DNA of 18,138 bases from Cudoniella acicularis (Eukaryota; Ascomycota; Leotiomycetes; Helotiales; Helotiaceae), in contig JAAMPI010001182.1 in assembly GCA_013054445.1 (NCBI GenBank), forward strand, positions 1 to 18,138, given 5' to 3'. The translations under genes and the position numbers were made by a program. Positions 1 through 10,153 of this stretch are shown here, one piece after another (positions within the stretch are counted from its first letter, which is position 1; every line of letters begins with the position of its first letter). The notes under the pieces are model-generated. The model was not told where the DNA came from, did not search any database, and saw only the letters and a list, made by a program, of their open reading frames with translations.

Positions 1-379
1 TAGTATGCATGAGTAGTGTCTCTTCAATAACAGATTTTGCTGCCCCATAGTATTCTGTTTGTTTACAAGACAATAGACAAGTGCTCCTCAAACCGGTGAT
101 TAGTAAATTTATTTGCTAATTGACTGTCGCATACTCTTTGTCTGTAAGAGGCAATCCTCTTTCCCCCTTATTCATTTTTATCAGTCTTTCAACTATAGAA
201 CTACAAATCTAGATCCGTAACCCAGCTCTCTAGCTGAAAAACCTTTCCATATCATATTTGGAGATTATAATCCCTAGTATCACCTCCAATCCCTCAGTTC
301 TCGTCAAAATGGCTCAAAATAGGGAGGATAGTAGTAAGTCATACGGGATGAGGATTAGTTCCTTACTGATAAGCCTAAT

Positions 380-915
380 AGGTTATAATAAATTATATTT
401 ATAATTAAAATTTAATTATTTCAAGATGTTCTATATTATTTTAATAATTTAATGACTTTATAATTTCTTAATTTTAATAACTTTATATAATTATTTAATT
501 ATATATATATAAAGTAATTTTATAATTTAAAAATATTTAAAAGAATTTTAAAGTAATAAAGTTCATTAAAAGAAAAATTTAAAAAGTATTATTATATAAC
601 TAAACTTTTATTAATTAAGAATTATAAAAGAAATTAAATAAAAGTTAAATCTTTTAATAAATAAACTTAAAAATTATATAGGAAAGTTAACTATATTATT
701 TTATATTTATATTATTTATAATAAGCCCCCCCTAGGCTTATAAAAGCGTAAGTATTATAATTATTTTTTAAAAAAATAGAGGGGACTTATAGAAGGCTTT
801 TAAGATTAAAATTTATTAGAGATTTAGATATTTGAAGAAGGGGAATTAGGGGAAGCCCTAATATAAATTTCAAATCCCTTAATAAGCTTAGAGATTATAT
901 AGAAAGCTATATTGT
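380..915. repeat. Extremely AT-rich block, probable RIP-degraded repeat
   Basis: By hand count positions 421-720 contain only about 26 G or C in 300 bases (about 9%), against ordinary composition on either side. The rest of the block is slightly richer, with islands such as the C-run palindrome around 724-738 (AAGCC...GGCTT). No reading frame survives. In filamentous ascomycetes such blocks are usually transposon copies stripped of C by repeat-induced point mutation, or AT isochores. No terminal repeats or transposase remnants identify a source element, so the RIP origin is inferred from composition and from the internal repeat pair at 655-722 and 878-938. Confidence 0.6.
655..722 (+). repeat. 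Degenerate direct repeat, left copy (partner at 878-938)
   Basis: This copy shares with 878-938 the order TTAATAA, CTTA, ATTATATA, GAAAG, TATATT and a 25-base tail. In the tail (698-722 against 914-938) 17 of 25 bases agree. Of the 8 differences, 7 are transitions, all with A or T in this copy where the other has G or C. Small gaps interrupt the first half of the alignment, and low complexity raises the chance of coincidence. Confidence 0.4.
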
Positions 916-938
916 TTCACATTTATGATATCTATGAC
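878..938 (+). repeat. Degenerate direct repeat, right copy (partner at 655-722)
   Basis: This is the less AT-rich member of the pair. It sits exactly at the right edge of the AT-rich block and is followed by a C-rich stretch, as the left copy is (C-run at about 725-731). The pair may mark the ends or an internal duplication of a decayed element. Confidence 0.4.
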
Positions 939-1757
939 GCCCTCCTTCCGCCCCCCGGAGCTCGCGAGAGAGTAGGTATCATGGTTACAGGTTTCACCAC
1001 CAGAGCTAAGATATCATGTTTCAATTAGTCAGGGCAATCTAGTCCTCTGCAAGATGCCCCAGTTTCCACTTATTCCCAAGAACTGTGCGTCTCATGATAA
1101 CGACGTGGAGCTGAAACACAGTGCAAATCCGAAGTAGTGCAGAGGTGCACGAACTCGATTCCAAGGGAAAGCAAATGATAGCAATTTCAGCCCATAAAAA
1201 TAATCGAGCAAAAATATTCCGCGCCGTACGTATGGAGCCACAAAAGTTAACAGTTCACGAATAGCCAAGTTTTTCTTACTTATCTGCACCTGTATATTTG
1301 TCATGTCATGGCTGATCACATGACTCGAATGACCATCTTGGTGATTTCTTTTGGGCCGCAGACTTTAAGTCCTGAGCTTACCTTAAGCATAGATGCTGTA
1401 GAAATAAAATCAAAGAAAAATGGGGAGCGATGACGATGGTATCCCGAAAATGCAGCAGGAACTACCAAATCGCAGGAGTTAAGGATCCTCCTTTATAATC
1501 TTCGACGGTTGAGTCGCCTCGTATCAGGCATGTCCGGGATACGGGAAACAAGAGTTATAGGGGCTGGAGCTGATGAAAATGGCAAGCTACACTGAAGCTA
1601 GATGAAGTGGTAGTTTCATTTGATAGATGGCATAGGGTAAGCTTCTTCTCATATGAAAGATAAGCATTAAAGTGGCTTTTAGAAGCAGCAAATTCAGCAA
1701 TCAAAGGCAATTCTGGTATATCCTTCCCTTCCTCTATTTCAGATATTTTCTCCACAT

Positions 1758-4700
1758 CTACTCGGCATCATACTCCAGGGTGAGGGTCGTTGGGATAGGT
1801 GATTCCTTTGCATTGGCATCAAGGTACTGCCTCATCTTTACCCCCGCAAATTCATGCTCTACGACAGAAAAGTGCCCCTGCTTTCCTGGCGCTCTCCTGA
1901 TATTCTTGAGCTTGAAGACCTCCTTAAGCGTGGCAGTCAAGGAAGTCACAACCATTTTAGCTCCAAAGCAGTAGTGCAAGCCGGCGCCGAAAATAGTGTA
2001 ATCGCTAAAAGGACGATGGGGGTTGAGTTTTTCTGGCTCGGGAAAAGCTACAGGATCCATGGCAGCCTTGGAAGTGGCAATGAGAATGGTATGCCCAGCC
2101 TTGATTTGGACAGGGCCACGAGCACCGTCCATCACTGTGATGTCCTTGGCGGCAACACGCGGCAGGCCAGGAACGATACCCGCATGTCGCATACCCTCAT
2201 AAACGAATCCCTGCAGTTCTCTCTCAGAAGCCGGGTCGTCCTTGTGAGATAGCTCAATAATGCGTTCTTTGTATTGTTCATACCCATCACTGAGGTACAG
2301 GTCAATGAGAAGGGAAGCCTGCTGGGTTATGTTGCCTGCGATAGGGGTGCTCAATGAAACGCAATCGCCAACTATGTCACCAATCGGCAAGTTGGTGGCG
2401 TTAAGTGCCTGATACAGCCGGGCTGCATCGGGGCTAACCTCGAAAGCACTACCCTTGGCAAGCCAATCGACGACATCCTTCGTGATTCCCCGTTGAGTTT
2501 TCAGGTGAGCCTCGAAGATCCCCCTAAGAACGGGCCCTGCCTTTGTTGCTCCCTCCCTCAATATCCACTCATTGAGAGGAATGATGTTGAAGCTTTCATA
2601 CATAAACAGCACAAGACAGACAATGAAGAGCTCACTGACTGACAATATGCCATGCGGCGTCTCTTTGGTCTTAAGAGGGATAGCAAATCTTTCTGCGAGC
2701 CAGAGAATTGGTGTAACGTTGGTGACATCACGGACAATATCAATTGATCTTCTCTTGTCTGAGTAATTCAACGAATGGTCCTTGATAAGCTTCGCGACAT
2801 TGGTCTTGAAGAACTGGGAGAGCTTTGCCTCAAAATTCTCTTCGAAGAAGACTTTTTGGAGAATGTTTGAGCGAATATCGTGTTTTTTGGCTTCGTCCCA
2901 ACCAAGCATGAAATCATGCCCACCTGTGCATACGCGGATTGCCTTCTGATACATGACTCGGAAGTTTTCTCGGTCCTCGAACACTTTCTTGCAACCTTCC
3001 TGTGTGAAGATACCGATGACCAGCATATCACTAGCGGGGCGCTCTAGGTCATACTGTTCAATGACCTTATTCTGGCTTAATATCCCTCTGGCTGCTTCAG
3101 GAGTGTAGAAGGGAAGTAGTGCCCAGGAAGAGGTTCCAGTCCAAGAACCAGGAAGGCCATTGAACAGCAGCTGAGGCAACATACCACCGTATGCGCCGGG
3201 TGGAAGCGTTCCAAGTTTCGAAAACCCCCAGTTGGTCAAAGTTGTGCTATTGAAATCGTAGCTGAGAAAGCGATCACCACGGACAAGAGCGACCGCATCG
3301 TCGAGAATACCTCGTCCTGTTGTTTGTCCAGGGCAGACCCCACTACCCGGCATAGCTGGTTTGGTCACTTCTGCCATCAGCCCAGGATATAGCTCGAGGT
3401 TCTCAATGTGACCGTACAAAAGCTCAGCGGCTCTAGCGGTCTCAGTGTCGGGATTCCATTCCTCGAAGCTTCCATAAGGTTTCAAGTTCAGATATCGACG
3501 GAATCTATTGGGCGAAACTTTTAGTGACATTTCGTACAGCGGAGAGAAAACGGGTACTCACTCATTCATTGTGCAAACTTTGAAAAGATCCCTAGCCTGC
3601 AATTGGCCCATAATATCAACAACTTTCAGACTCGCTGGAGTACCATGTGCTCCAAATGCATGTGCTGGCTCTGCGATGCAATCTTTGATAATTTCTGCAA
3701 GATCAACGTCATCGAACTTGCCATCTGGTCCTCGTTTGAGGTTCGCAAATGTCCATTCGCGTGGTGGGGTAGCCATGAGCTTATGTCCAACCGTCATCAC
3801 CATTTTCTGGAATAACTCAACTGTCATGTCATCCAACGACTTAAGTTCGGGTAGAGTCGATCTCAGTATATCTTCCATCCACTTATCATCAGCTGCACTA
3901 AGAGCAGCATGCCAGTGGTAAAGGACTGCGAATTCAACAGAAACGACGTTACCAGTTCCTCTTTCAATTCGTTTCCCAGATTGCTTGATCTCGGCACCCA
4001 GGTCGAGCCACCAGGTTGTATTTGCTCGAGGGGTATTGAGAATAGCGGCAACATAGTCTTTCAGTACCACGGTAGCAAAGAAGCCAACGTTGATGTTTCG
4101 AGATAGCTGGAAGATATCTTCGTCCTGCCTGTGATGCGTATTAGAGAAGTTTACAGAAACGAGAAAGAGCAAAAGGACTGAAGGTACTCACCAGACTTTC
4201 TCATCGTCGCTAAGGCTCGCCCAAGGCTTGTACTTCCCGGACTCATTAATTGTAAAGAGATGCTTGGCAATATCGTTATGATTCCTCGAGAACATAATCA
4301 TGACCGCGATAACCCCAGGCGGCATCATCATGATTCTCTCTGAAGCAACCGAGTCAGGGAAAATTGTCCCATTCTCATAAGTCCTAACACGCTTTTGTTC
4401 CTTTCCTGTGTTGCCGTAGAGGGTACTTAGGTCCACATAGCTGGAGGTCTCATTGACCCATTGATTGGTTCGAGAGGTCTGGAAACATTCGTGGATAACG
4501 ACGGTCGCAAAAGAGAAGAAAAGTCTGTTTAGACCAGAAGGATGTTTCTGGAAAGGCCCCTTTCGCTTCAGAAGCTGCTCGAAGACAAGCTCCGGATCTG
4601 GCAAGTTCGGCCCTTTCGGTTTCATTGGGGGAACACTGCGGGCATAAGGTGATCCAGCTTTACCCATCTCGGGTATCCATGGATTATTGCCGCTTCCGTC

Positions 4701-5069
4701 GTTCTGTCTATATACGGCAGTCGGGCCAGCCATGGTCGGCTGAGGATGAGGCAGATCATTCCAAAGCATTCCAATAAAGTCATTGGAGATAGTCTGACTC
4801 AAGCTACTATTCAGTGGCAACGACTGAAGCATAGAAACACCATGCTCGAGCAATAGTTTCTTGTCATCTAAAGGTTCGCCAGACGCAAGTGTAGTGATGG
4901 CTTGAGCGACAGTTCCCGCATTTTTAAGACCGAGGTGAGTGAGGTCATGTATGATGGACGTTTTCTCTGTTGTTCCATTTGCAGTAGCCTCACTGTCAGT
5001 ATTACCATCCGGTGCTGAAGAAGGCTTTCGTCTGATCGACCCCAGCAGCGTCTTCAGTTGACCCGGCAT
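1758..5069 (-). CDS. ppo: Ppo-type fatty-acid dioxygenase/P450 fusion (linoleate diol synthase family)
   Basis: Bifunctional oxylipin enzyme: an N-terminal haem peroxidase (cyclooxygenase-like) domain makes a fatty-acid hydroperoxide, and a C-terminal P450 domain isomerises it, typically to diols (psi-factor hormones). Exons are 5069-4192, 4128-3562 and 3504-1758. The introns are 63 and 57 bp with GTGAGT donors, and the spliced frame gives 1063 aa, close to the roughly 1080 usual for PpoA. Peroxidase landmarks: distal His193 in VVIHE, TSSYVDLSTLYG after it, and catalytic Tyr363 with proximal His366 in YHWH (family members usually have YRWH). P450 landmarks: I-helix GNITQ (Asn873, Gln876, matching the family ANxxQ motif with Ala replaced by Gly), E918-G-M-R921 (ExxR), and haem Cys994 in FGAGLHYCFG. 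PpoC-type proteins lack that Cys, so here the P450 half looks active. The reading frame opens upstream without an ATG, so the start is the ATG at 5069. Which positional isomers it makes cannot be told from sequence. Confidence 0.95.
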
Positions 5070-5418
5070 TGTGACAGGTGAACGTGTCGCGTGACGGGGA
5101 GGATGAGACTGGAATTGAAATGACAAGTGGATATATCGAATCGAGCCAGGTCAAACGGTTGTTTGGTTGGAATTGTGTGTGAAGATGAAATGAGCTGAGA
5201 GTGCGTTGAACTCAAGGCGAATTGAGGAAAAGGAGAGAGCAAGAGATTTCAAGAAGAAAAAAAAAAAAGTCGGAGGAGAAGGGGGGGGAGAGGGAAGGAC
5301 AATGAAGTTAAGCAAGATAGTGAGCCTCAGGAGCTGAGCTCAGCGAAATCTGACAGACGCACCTGAAGCTATTGCAGCGATGCTACGATGCGACTCTGCA
5401 GAGTAACTTTCGCAATCT

Positions 5419-5436
5419 GATTTGATTTGATTTGAT
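5419..5436 (+). repeat. Pentanucleotide microrepeat (GATTT)3
   Basis: GATTT is repeated three times followed by GAT. It lies in the ppo upstream region. No function is implied by the sequence alone; such tracts are commonly length-variable between strains. Confidence 0.8.
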
Positions 5437-5710
5437 GAGTGAAATGTGATTGGAATTGAGACAGCTCGGACTGTGAGACGGCAGCTATGACAAGGATTAA
5501 GACAGTCTGCTACTCCTCAAGCTGTAGGTGGCTTGGCTGATCATGGAGCTCTGGTGCGGCTGCTATTTGCTGCAGCTCGAGTCCGACCAGATCGACACGT
5601 AGTTAGCTTAATTAGCTTGATTAGCCAATAAAGCTGGCGAGAAACCGTGCAAATTCCGTTCCCGTGACAGGCTGCAGGAAGAGCGGGAGGCGATCCCTGT
5701 GCCAGACATT

Positions 5711-5740
5711 CAATAAAATTCGATAAAATTCGATAAAATA
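5711..5740 (+). repeat. Three tandem 10-bp units (CGATAAAATT-like)
   Basis: Three consecutive decamers read CAATAAAATT, CGATAAAATT and CGATAAAATA. On the minus strand each holds TTTTATCG, with a core TTATC that resembles a GATA-factor site (GATAA on the plus strand). Spacing is exactly one helical turn. A regulatory role for ppo or the DUF2235 gene is only an inference. Confidence 0.6.
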
Positions 5741-6653
5741 GCGACGTCTCTCAAGCCACACGCTAGGCAATTCTTTCTACTTATGGAATGCACTGGACGC
5801 AAGGGGAGATATTATTTGCTCGTGGCCGATTCTGCCCACCCCACATTACATATCGTGCATGGACATTTGTCTAGCATAGTGCCACGATCCAATTCTGTGT
5901 ATCTTCAAGACAATGAATCACTCCTGGCCTTTTCGTCGATTCTCAATTGATTCAAAAGCGCGATTATCTGTTTTTTTGTCATGGTCCTTCATGCCGCTGT
6001 AGCCTGTCGGTTCGTTCCCCGAAACTTCGTGGTCGTCGGCAATTTCAACTTGAGGACATCCTTGCCAGGGATCTGTTGATCGTACCTTAAATCAACCACT
6101 AGCGCGGCGTAGCGACGGAAGAGCTCCGACTCAGTCTCATAAAAGCAAAGGAAGATACTCGTAGATTTCTGAGAGGTCCTTGCTTCTTGCCGAGTCGCTG
6201 ACCGCTGGCTGCTGGAGTCTATGCACACGGACACGTCATGCAACATGCAATCTTATATTTCCGAAGATCGACTTAGAAACTGCAGCTACCAGCCGCGTCT
6301 CTGCCAATTATCCATGGCTGGAAAGCTTTCTACTTGGCTTTGAGTCACCCACCGTCCTCCCACCAAACGATCTTGACCTCACGTGGTTGCACGCTTTGGG
6401 TTTTTAGTCGTTTGCTCATGCATGCAAGCAGGGCACGATAGGTTTTTGATTGAGAGTGCTTCGGCATAGGCAGCTTGAGACAGCCAGAAGAGATTGGCGA
6501 CGGGGTGGAAAGAGAACCAGAGTAGTTAGTGTAAAATTTCACGATGTCGATCTTGTTTCGAGCATTGCATTGCAGATTTCCCAGAAGCAATCTTCAGCCC
6601 AGATCGTCCGGTCGTTGATGAAATTTTTTACCTTCATCATCAGATAAACTTCA

Positions 6654-6711
6654 GAAGCCTGTACTACAGAAACTCATTTATTTTCACTTGGGAAGTCTGT
6701 ACTACAGAAAC
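6654..6711 (+). repeat. Tandem duplication in the DUF2235 gene leader
   Basis: A 20-base stretch, GAAG(C/T)CTGTACTACAGAAAC, occurs at 6654-6673 and again at 6692-6711 with one mismatch, a 38-bp offset. It lies 37 bp or more upstream of the ATG at 6748, so probably in the 5' untranslated region or core promoter. Overlapping it, ACTTGGGAAG (6686-6695) is nearly complementary to CTTCTCCCAAGT (6732-6743), which could form an imperfect hairpin just before the start codon. Confidence 0.6.
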
Positions 6712-6747
6712 CCTTTTATCAAAATTTACAACTTCTCCCAAGTAGAA

Positions 6748-8586
6748 ATGGCCAACACACCGCAAGCCCAATGGAGGCACAACTTGTACCCCGCGCAATC
6801 CTACACGACCTCCCGCGATGATTCGACAATGGTATCGGAACTAGAAGAGACACCCCAGATTCCAACGGCCATTCGTGCTATTCAGGACTCCCACGATTCA
6901 GACTCCTGTAGCCGTACCCTCGTCATCTGTCTAGATGGTACCGGAGACAAATTCGACAACGATAACAGCAACGTTGTCAACTTCGCAGCTTGTTTGAAGA
7001 AAGATAGTGCCTCTCAGATCACTTACTATCAATCGGGAATTGGCACATATGATGGGCATGGCATGAGTCGTGGGTTCTCAGCCGCGGTGGATATGGCGGT
7101 GGGAAGTGGCCTCGGAGTCCATATCAAAGATGCCTATCGATTTATCATGCAATACTACCAGGAGGGCGACAAAATATGTCTGCTCGGATTCTCGAGAGGA
7201 TCTTACACCGTCCGCTGCCTTGCCGGTATGCTGCACAAAGTGGGTCTCCTACCGGCTGGCAACGACGCACAAATTCCCTTCGCATACCAATTTTATAAGG
7301 ACGACACGCCAGAAGGTTGGAAAATGAGTGCTGAGTTCAAACAAACCTTCTGCACCGATGTCACTGTTTACTTTGTTGGCGTGTGGGACTGCGTCGCTAG
7401 TGTTGGATTCATCCCGAGGATTCTACCCTTCAGCAAGTCTCCTACCAACACTATGAGCTATTTCAGACACGCGATGTCTCTCGATGAGCATAGGGCTAAA
7501 TTCAAGTGTTGTCAATGGCAACGACGAGATAAAGAGTCCGATGCTCGGATTCTTGCCGTCACAGCCCAAGTAGAAAAGCACCTACCAAGCACCACCTTCA
7601 ACCGAATAATTAGCTCACGAACAAAAGCCCACCAAGGGTTGATCGAAAAGAAGGCATCGGCCGCATCTGAGCTAAAATTGGGCAAGGGCAAGGAGGAGGA
7701 ATTGCTCGAGTCACAGTTCGAGAAAGAAGGCCACACTGGAGCAAAGCCTATTCCGACCGATGTGTTGGAAGTCTGTAAGTAAGCCGAGAAGTAGAAGGCT
7801 TTCCATTAACCATCTGAAGACTTCAGTATTGAGAATCTCTTGGTCTTCTAGAACCATCCCAGAACCATTGCTAACCAGTCTCCAACCGCTGTAGGGTTCG
7901 CTGGCGTTCACTGTGATGTAGGCGGGGGTGCAGTTCCAAACGAAAGTCGGCATATGCTCTCTCGAATCCCGCTCCGGTGGATGATCCGCCAGTGCTTTTC
8001 ATGCAACACTGGCATTATCTTTGATACTAGTTCTTTAGCAGATGTTGGAATCGATATTCCATCAGTCTGGCCCACCTACATTCCGAACAAGGTACCAGTC
8101 GTCGGCCCATCACCAAATGCCATGGAACACTACGAGGCACAAGCATTGCCTCCAATTCGGCGACGATCGACCGCATTAAAAGCTGATCAGAAAGAAAAGC
8201 AGCAGAAAAAGGATTCTCAGAACGAGAAGCAAGAGAAAGGAGAAAAGGAGATTTTCTTCCACACTGACACATTCACTGATGATGAGAAACGCCTATTGGA
8301 GTTGCTACCAGAGCAAGTTGAAGACCACTTTGACGCATTGCAACCCATCAACGACATGCTTGTTCAAGCTAAGGGTTGGTGGGTCCTCGAGTTCTGGCCC
8401 GTTGACGTGAAAGTACAGAAGGCAGACAGGTGGCAGAAGAAGCTAGCAATGAACTTGGGAAGATTCCGCCCTATTCAAGAGACCGAGCCCAAGATGCATT
8501 GGACGGTGAAGTTGCGAATGGAGAAGGCGGGTTACAAACTGAAAAACGATATTGCCAAGAATGCTGTATGGAATCTTACTGCTTGA
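6748..8586 (+). CDS. DUF2235 alpha/beta-hydrolase (Tle1-like phospholipase fold)
   Basis: Predicted serine hydrolase of the DUF2235 family, related in fold to bacterial Tle1 phospholipases; the substrate of the fungal members is not established. Two exons, 6748-7774 and 7895-8586, flank a 120-bp intron with GTAAGT donor, GCTAAC branch site and GTAG acceptor. Splicing creates TGG (Trp343) across the junction and gives 572 aa. The domain opens with LVICLDGTGDKFD (residues 58-70). The nucleophile elbow is GFSRG (147-151, Ser149), and the probable acid is Asp214 in VGVWDCVASVG. The family stretch FRHAMSLDEHRAKF follows. The probable catalytic His348 lies in FAGVHCDVGGG just after the intron. Lysine/glutamate-rich linkers sit before the intron and around residues 440-470. 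The reading frame runs upstream to a TTG, but the first ATG, in good context (GAAATGG), is 6748. No signal peptide is evident, suggesting a cytosolic protein. Confidence 0.93.
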
Positions 8587-9083
8587 TGGTTGTCTCTTGC
8601 GATAGTAACTGCCTGGCCTTCAGTTTAATCTTCTGATTTTATATAATTGCGAGTATTTTCCAGCCTAGCATACCCCTTTTGATGCCTTACCGAACTTCCG
8701 CAAGTTGTTGCTTTCAGAAGCCTTCTTCGAGTAGTTGCGTTCCAGGAAGGTGTATTCGCATTATCGTGTTGCGACTAGATTGGACTCGTACTGTTACATG
8801 GTGGATTTGGCCAAAGGCTCATTTTTCGACATGATATTTGGTAGGCATCTAGGTATAAAATTTTGAGGTGAGCTTTCTCGTCGTCGCGTCGCTTTCTCAG
8901 ATCTCACCATGGTCCGTGCACAGTGCACAAACTTGGAAGTCAGCACGCTTTTTCTGTTCAACTTTTTCGCAGGTTCCAAACCTCATCCTGCATTGTAATG
9001 ATCTTGCCACACTACAGTTGGCGCGACTCTCTGTACAGGTCATGGACATCCGGCAGTTCGTGCTGACTTTAGCATGAGGAAAG
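8587..9083. other. Convergent intergenic spacer
   Basis: About 500 bp between the stop codons of two converging genes. It must hold both 3' untranslated regions. I see no canonical AATAAA signal, RNA gene or repeat; the short open frames here (8794-8979, 8868-9077) carry no family signal. Confidence 0.6.
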
Positions 9084-10153
9084 TCATTCTCTCGGCGTAT
9101 TTAACGCTGGTCCGGTGACTGCCTTCCTCCACTTCTGAAAAACGTCGTTCTGGCAACTGAATCCCTTCGTCACAAGAGCTGCCGAGAATATTTTGTTCCA
9201 TCCGTACAGTTCCAGCGGGTCCACTGTGGGCTCACTGAGGCGGTATGCCGGATTGCCAACGGGCCTCGTAGCCACCCAGAAGTCTGGGTAATATGCAGCA
9301 GCTTCCCAGTCAATGATAGCAGCCACGCTGTTCCCGTCATCGGAAACAAGAATGTTGGTAGGTCCAAGATCACTGTGGTAGAAGAGAAGAGTATCACCGA
9401 ATTGCGGAACGGGTTGATCCGAGATCTTGGACATATATGTTCTCAGTTCAGCGCAAGTGAAGGGCCCAAGAATCATAGGCAACCAAGTAGGATTGGAGAA
9501 TGGAGGTTTCCCCATAAGGAAATAATCCAAAACCCCTCTTCCAGAAACGGTTTCCAATTTTGAGGATGTCTTTCCGGTAATGGTGAAGCAATGGTCTGCC
9601 ATCTCGTTCGCAATGCCCTGGCGTTGTGCTGGAGAAAGTTGAGACCATGCATTGTTCAACGTTCGGGCGTGGACTCGCTTCGTAATCAAGAATGTGCGGT
9701 CCAAGGCTTGATCAATCCATGAGTATAGAACTTCGGGCACTGGCACAGAGGGAAAATTCTCGGCGACGAAATTCATAGTAACAGCTTCGAGTTGCCGATC
9801 CTCCTTCCACCCTTTTGCTTTGAAGATAAATTCATCTCCAATACCCCAGACACCACTTCCGGTCCCACTTTCATGAATCCGGTCGATTACTGAATCGCCC
9901 TCTCCCAGATTCTTGAGAACTGATTCATCTCTAGGGAGGAGATGGAATGTGCTGCTACCCTCATGCCAAGACACAATGCTTTCAAGGGGTTGCGCATCCT
10001 GAGTTTTGACTTTAGAGCACATCATGCTGGATCCTATAGTCCATAGTTGGGGACTCATTCGCTTGATAGACTCTCGTGCTGTTGGTTTCATTTCACTGTA
10101 GGTATTAGCAAAAGAGCGGCTAAGGGCGTTGCTAGAACTTACCAGAAAACCAT
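9084..10153 (-). CDS. APH/choline-kinase-like phosphotransferase family protein
   Basis: Protein-kinase-fold phosphotransferase of the APH (aminoglycoside/choline kinase) family. Fungal genomes carry many such paralogues and their substrates are mostly unknown, so no resistance role is implied. The main exon is 10095-9084. I add an 11-nt first exon, 10153-10143, joined through a 47-bp intron with GTAAGT donor, CTAAT branch site and CTACAG acceptor; the frame is kept and the N-terminus becomes MVFCEMKPTARES, 340 aa in all. Without it the start is the ATG at 10091 (335 aa). Key residues in the 340-aa model: catalytic loop HSDLGPTN (His244, Asp246, Asn251) and the metal-binding IDWE (Asp266), both intact. 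GIGDEFIFKAKGW (about 89-101) probably supplies the ATP-binding lysine. It converges on the DUF2235 gene. Confidence 0.87.

Larger units (their letters stand above)
1..1757. other. Gene-free left flank, downstream of the oxylipin synthase
   Basis: No supportable gene lies here. Bases 1-375 have ordinary composition and contain no recognisable coding pattern. Bases about 380-915 form the AT-rich block listed separately. From about 936 composition jumps to a C/G-rich stretch (around 936-972), and 975-1757 is ordinary intergenic DNA that must hold the 3' untranslated region of the leftward gene ending at 1758. Short open frames at 1092-1319 and 1555-1755 on the minus strand resemble no known family; the second begins at GTG rather than ATG. 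Confidence 0.7.
5070..6747. promoter_or_regulatory. Long divergent intergenic region upstream of ppo and the DUF2235 gene
   Basis: About 1.7 kb separates two genes transcribed away from each other, so both promoters should lie here. The ppo-proximal part (about 5250-5297) is a purine tract on the plus strand, hence a pyrimidine tract on the ppo sense strand, with an A12 run and a G8 run; such tracts are common near fungal transcription starts. A 12-bp perfect palindrome GCTGAGCTCAGC lies at 5333-5344, and a CCAAT box at 5625-5629. Open frames at 5989-6246, 6180-6407 and 6345-6590 overlap on both strands and show no family signature, so I do not call genes. Confidence 0.5.

Noticed and set aside
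1555..1755. 66-codon minus-strand frame just after the ppo stop, as a continuation of the protein
   Set aside because: It is in a different frame and starts at GTG. The Ppo C-terminus before 1758 already matches the normal family end.
5070..5126. Extending the ppo start upstream to 5126
   Set aside because: The codon at 5126 is TTG, not ATG. The first ATG in the frame is at 5069.
6688..6747. Extending the DUF2235 protein upstream to 6688
   Set aside because: The frame begins with TTG there and reads through a duplicated non-coding leader. ATG 6748 has good context.
9084..10153. Calling the APH-like gene an antibiotic-resistance gene
   Set aside because: The kinase fold is intact, but fungal APH-family proteins are a large group with mostly unknown substrates; nothing here indicates aminoglycosides.
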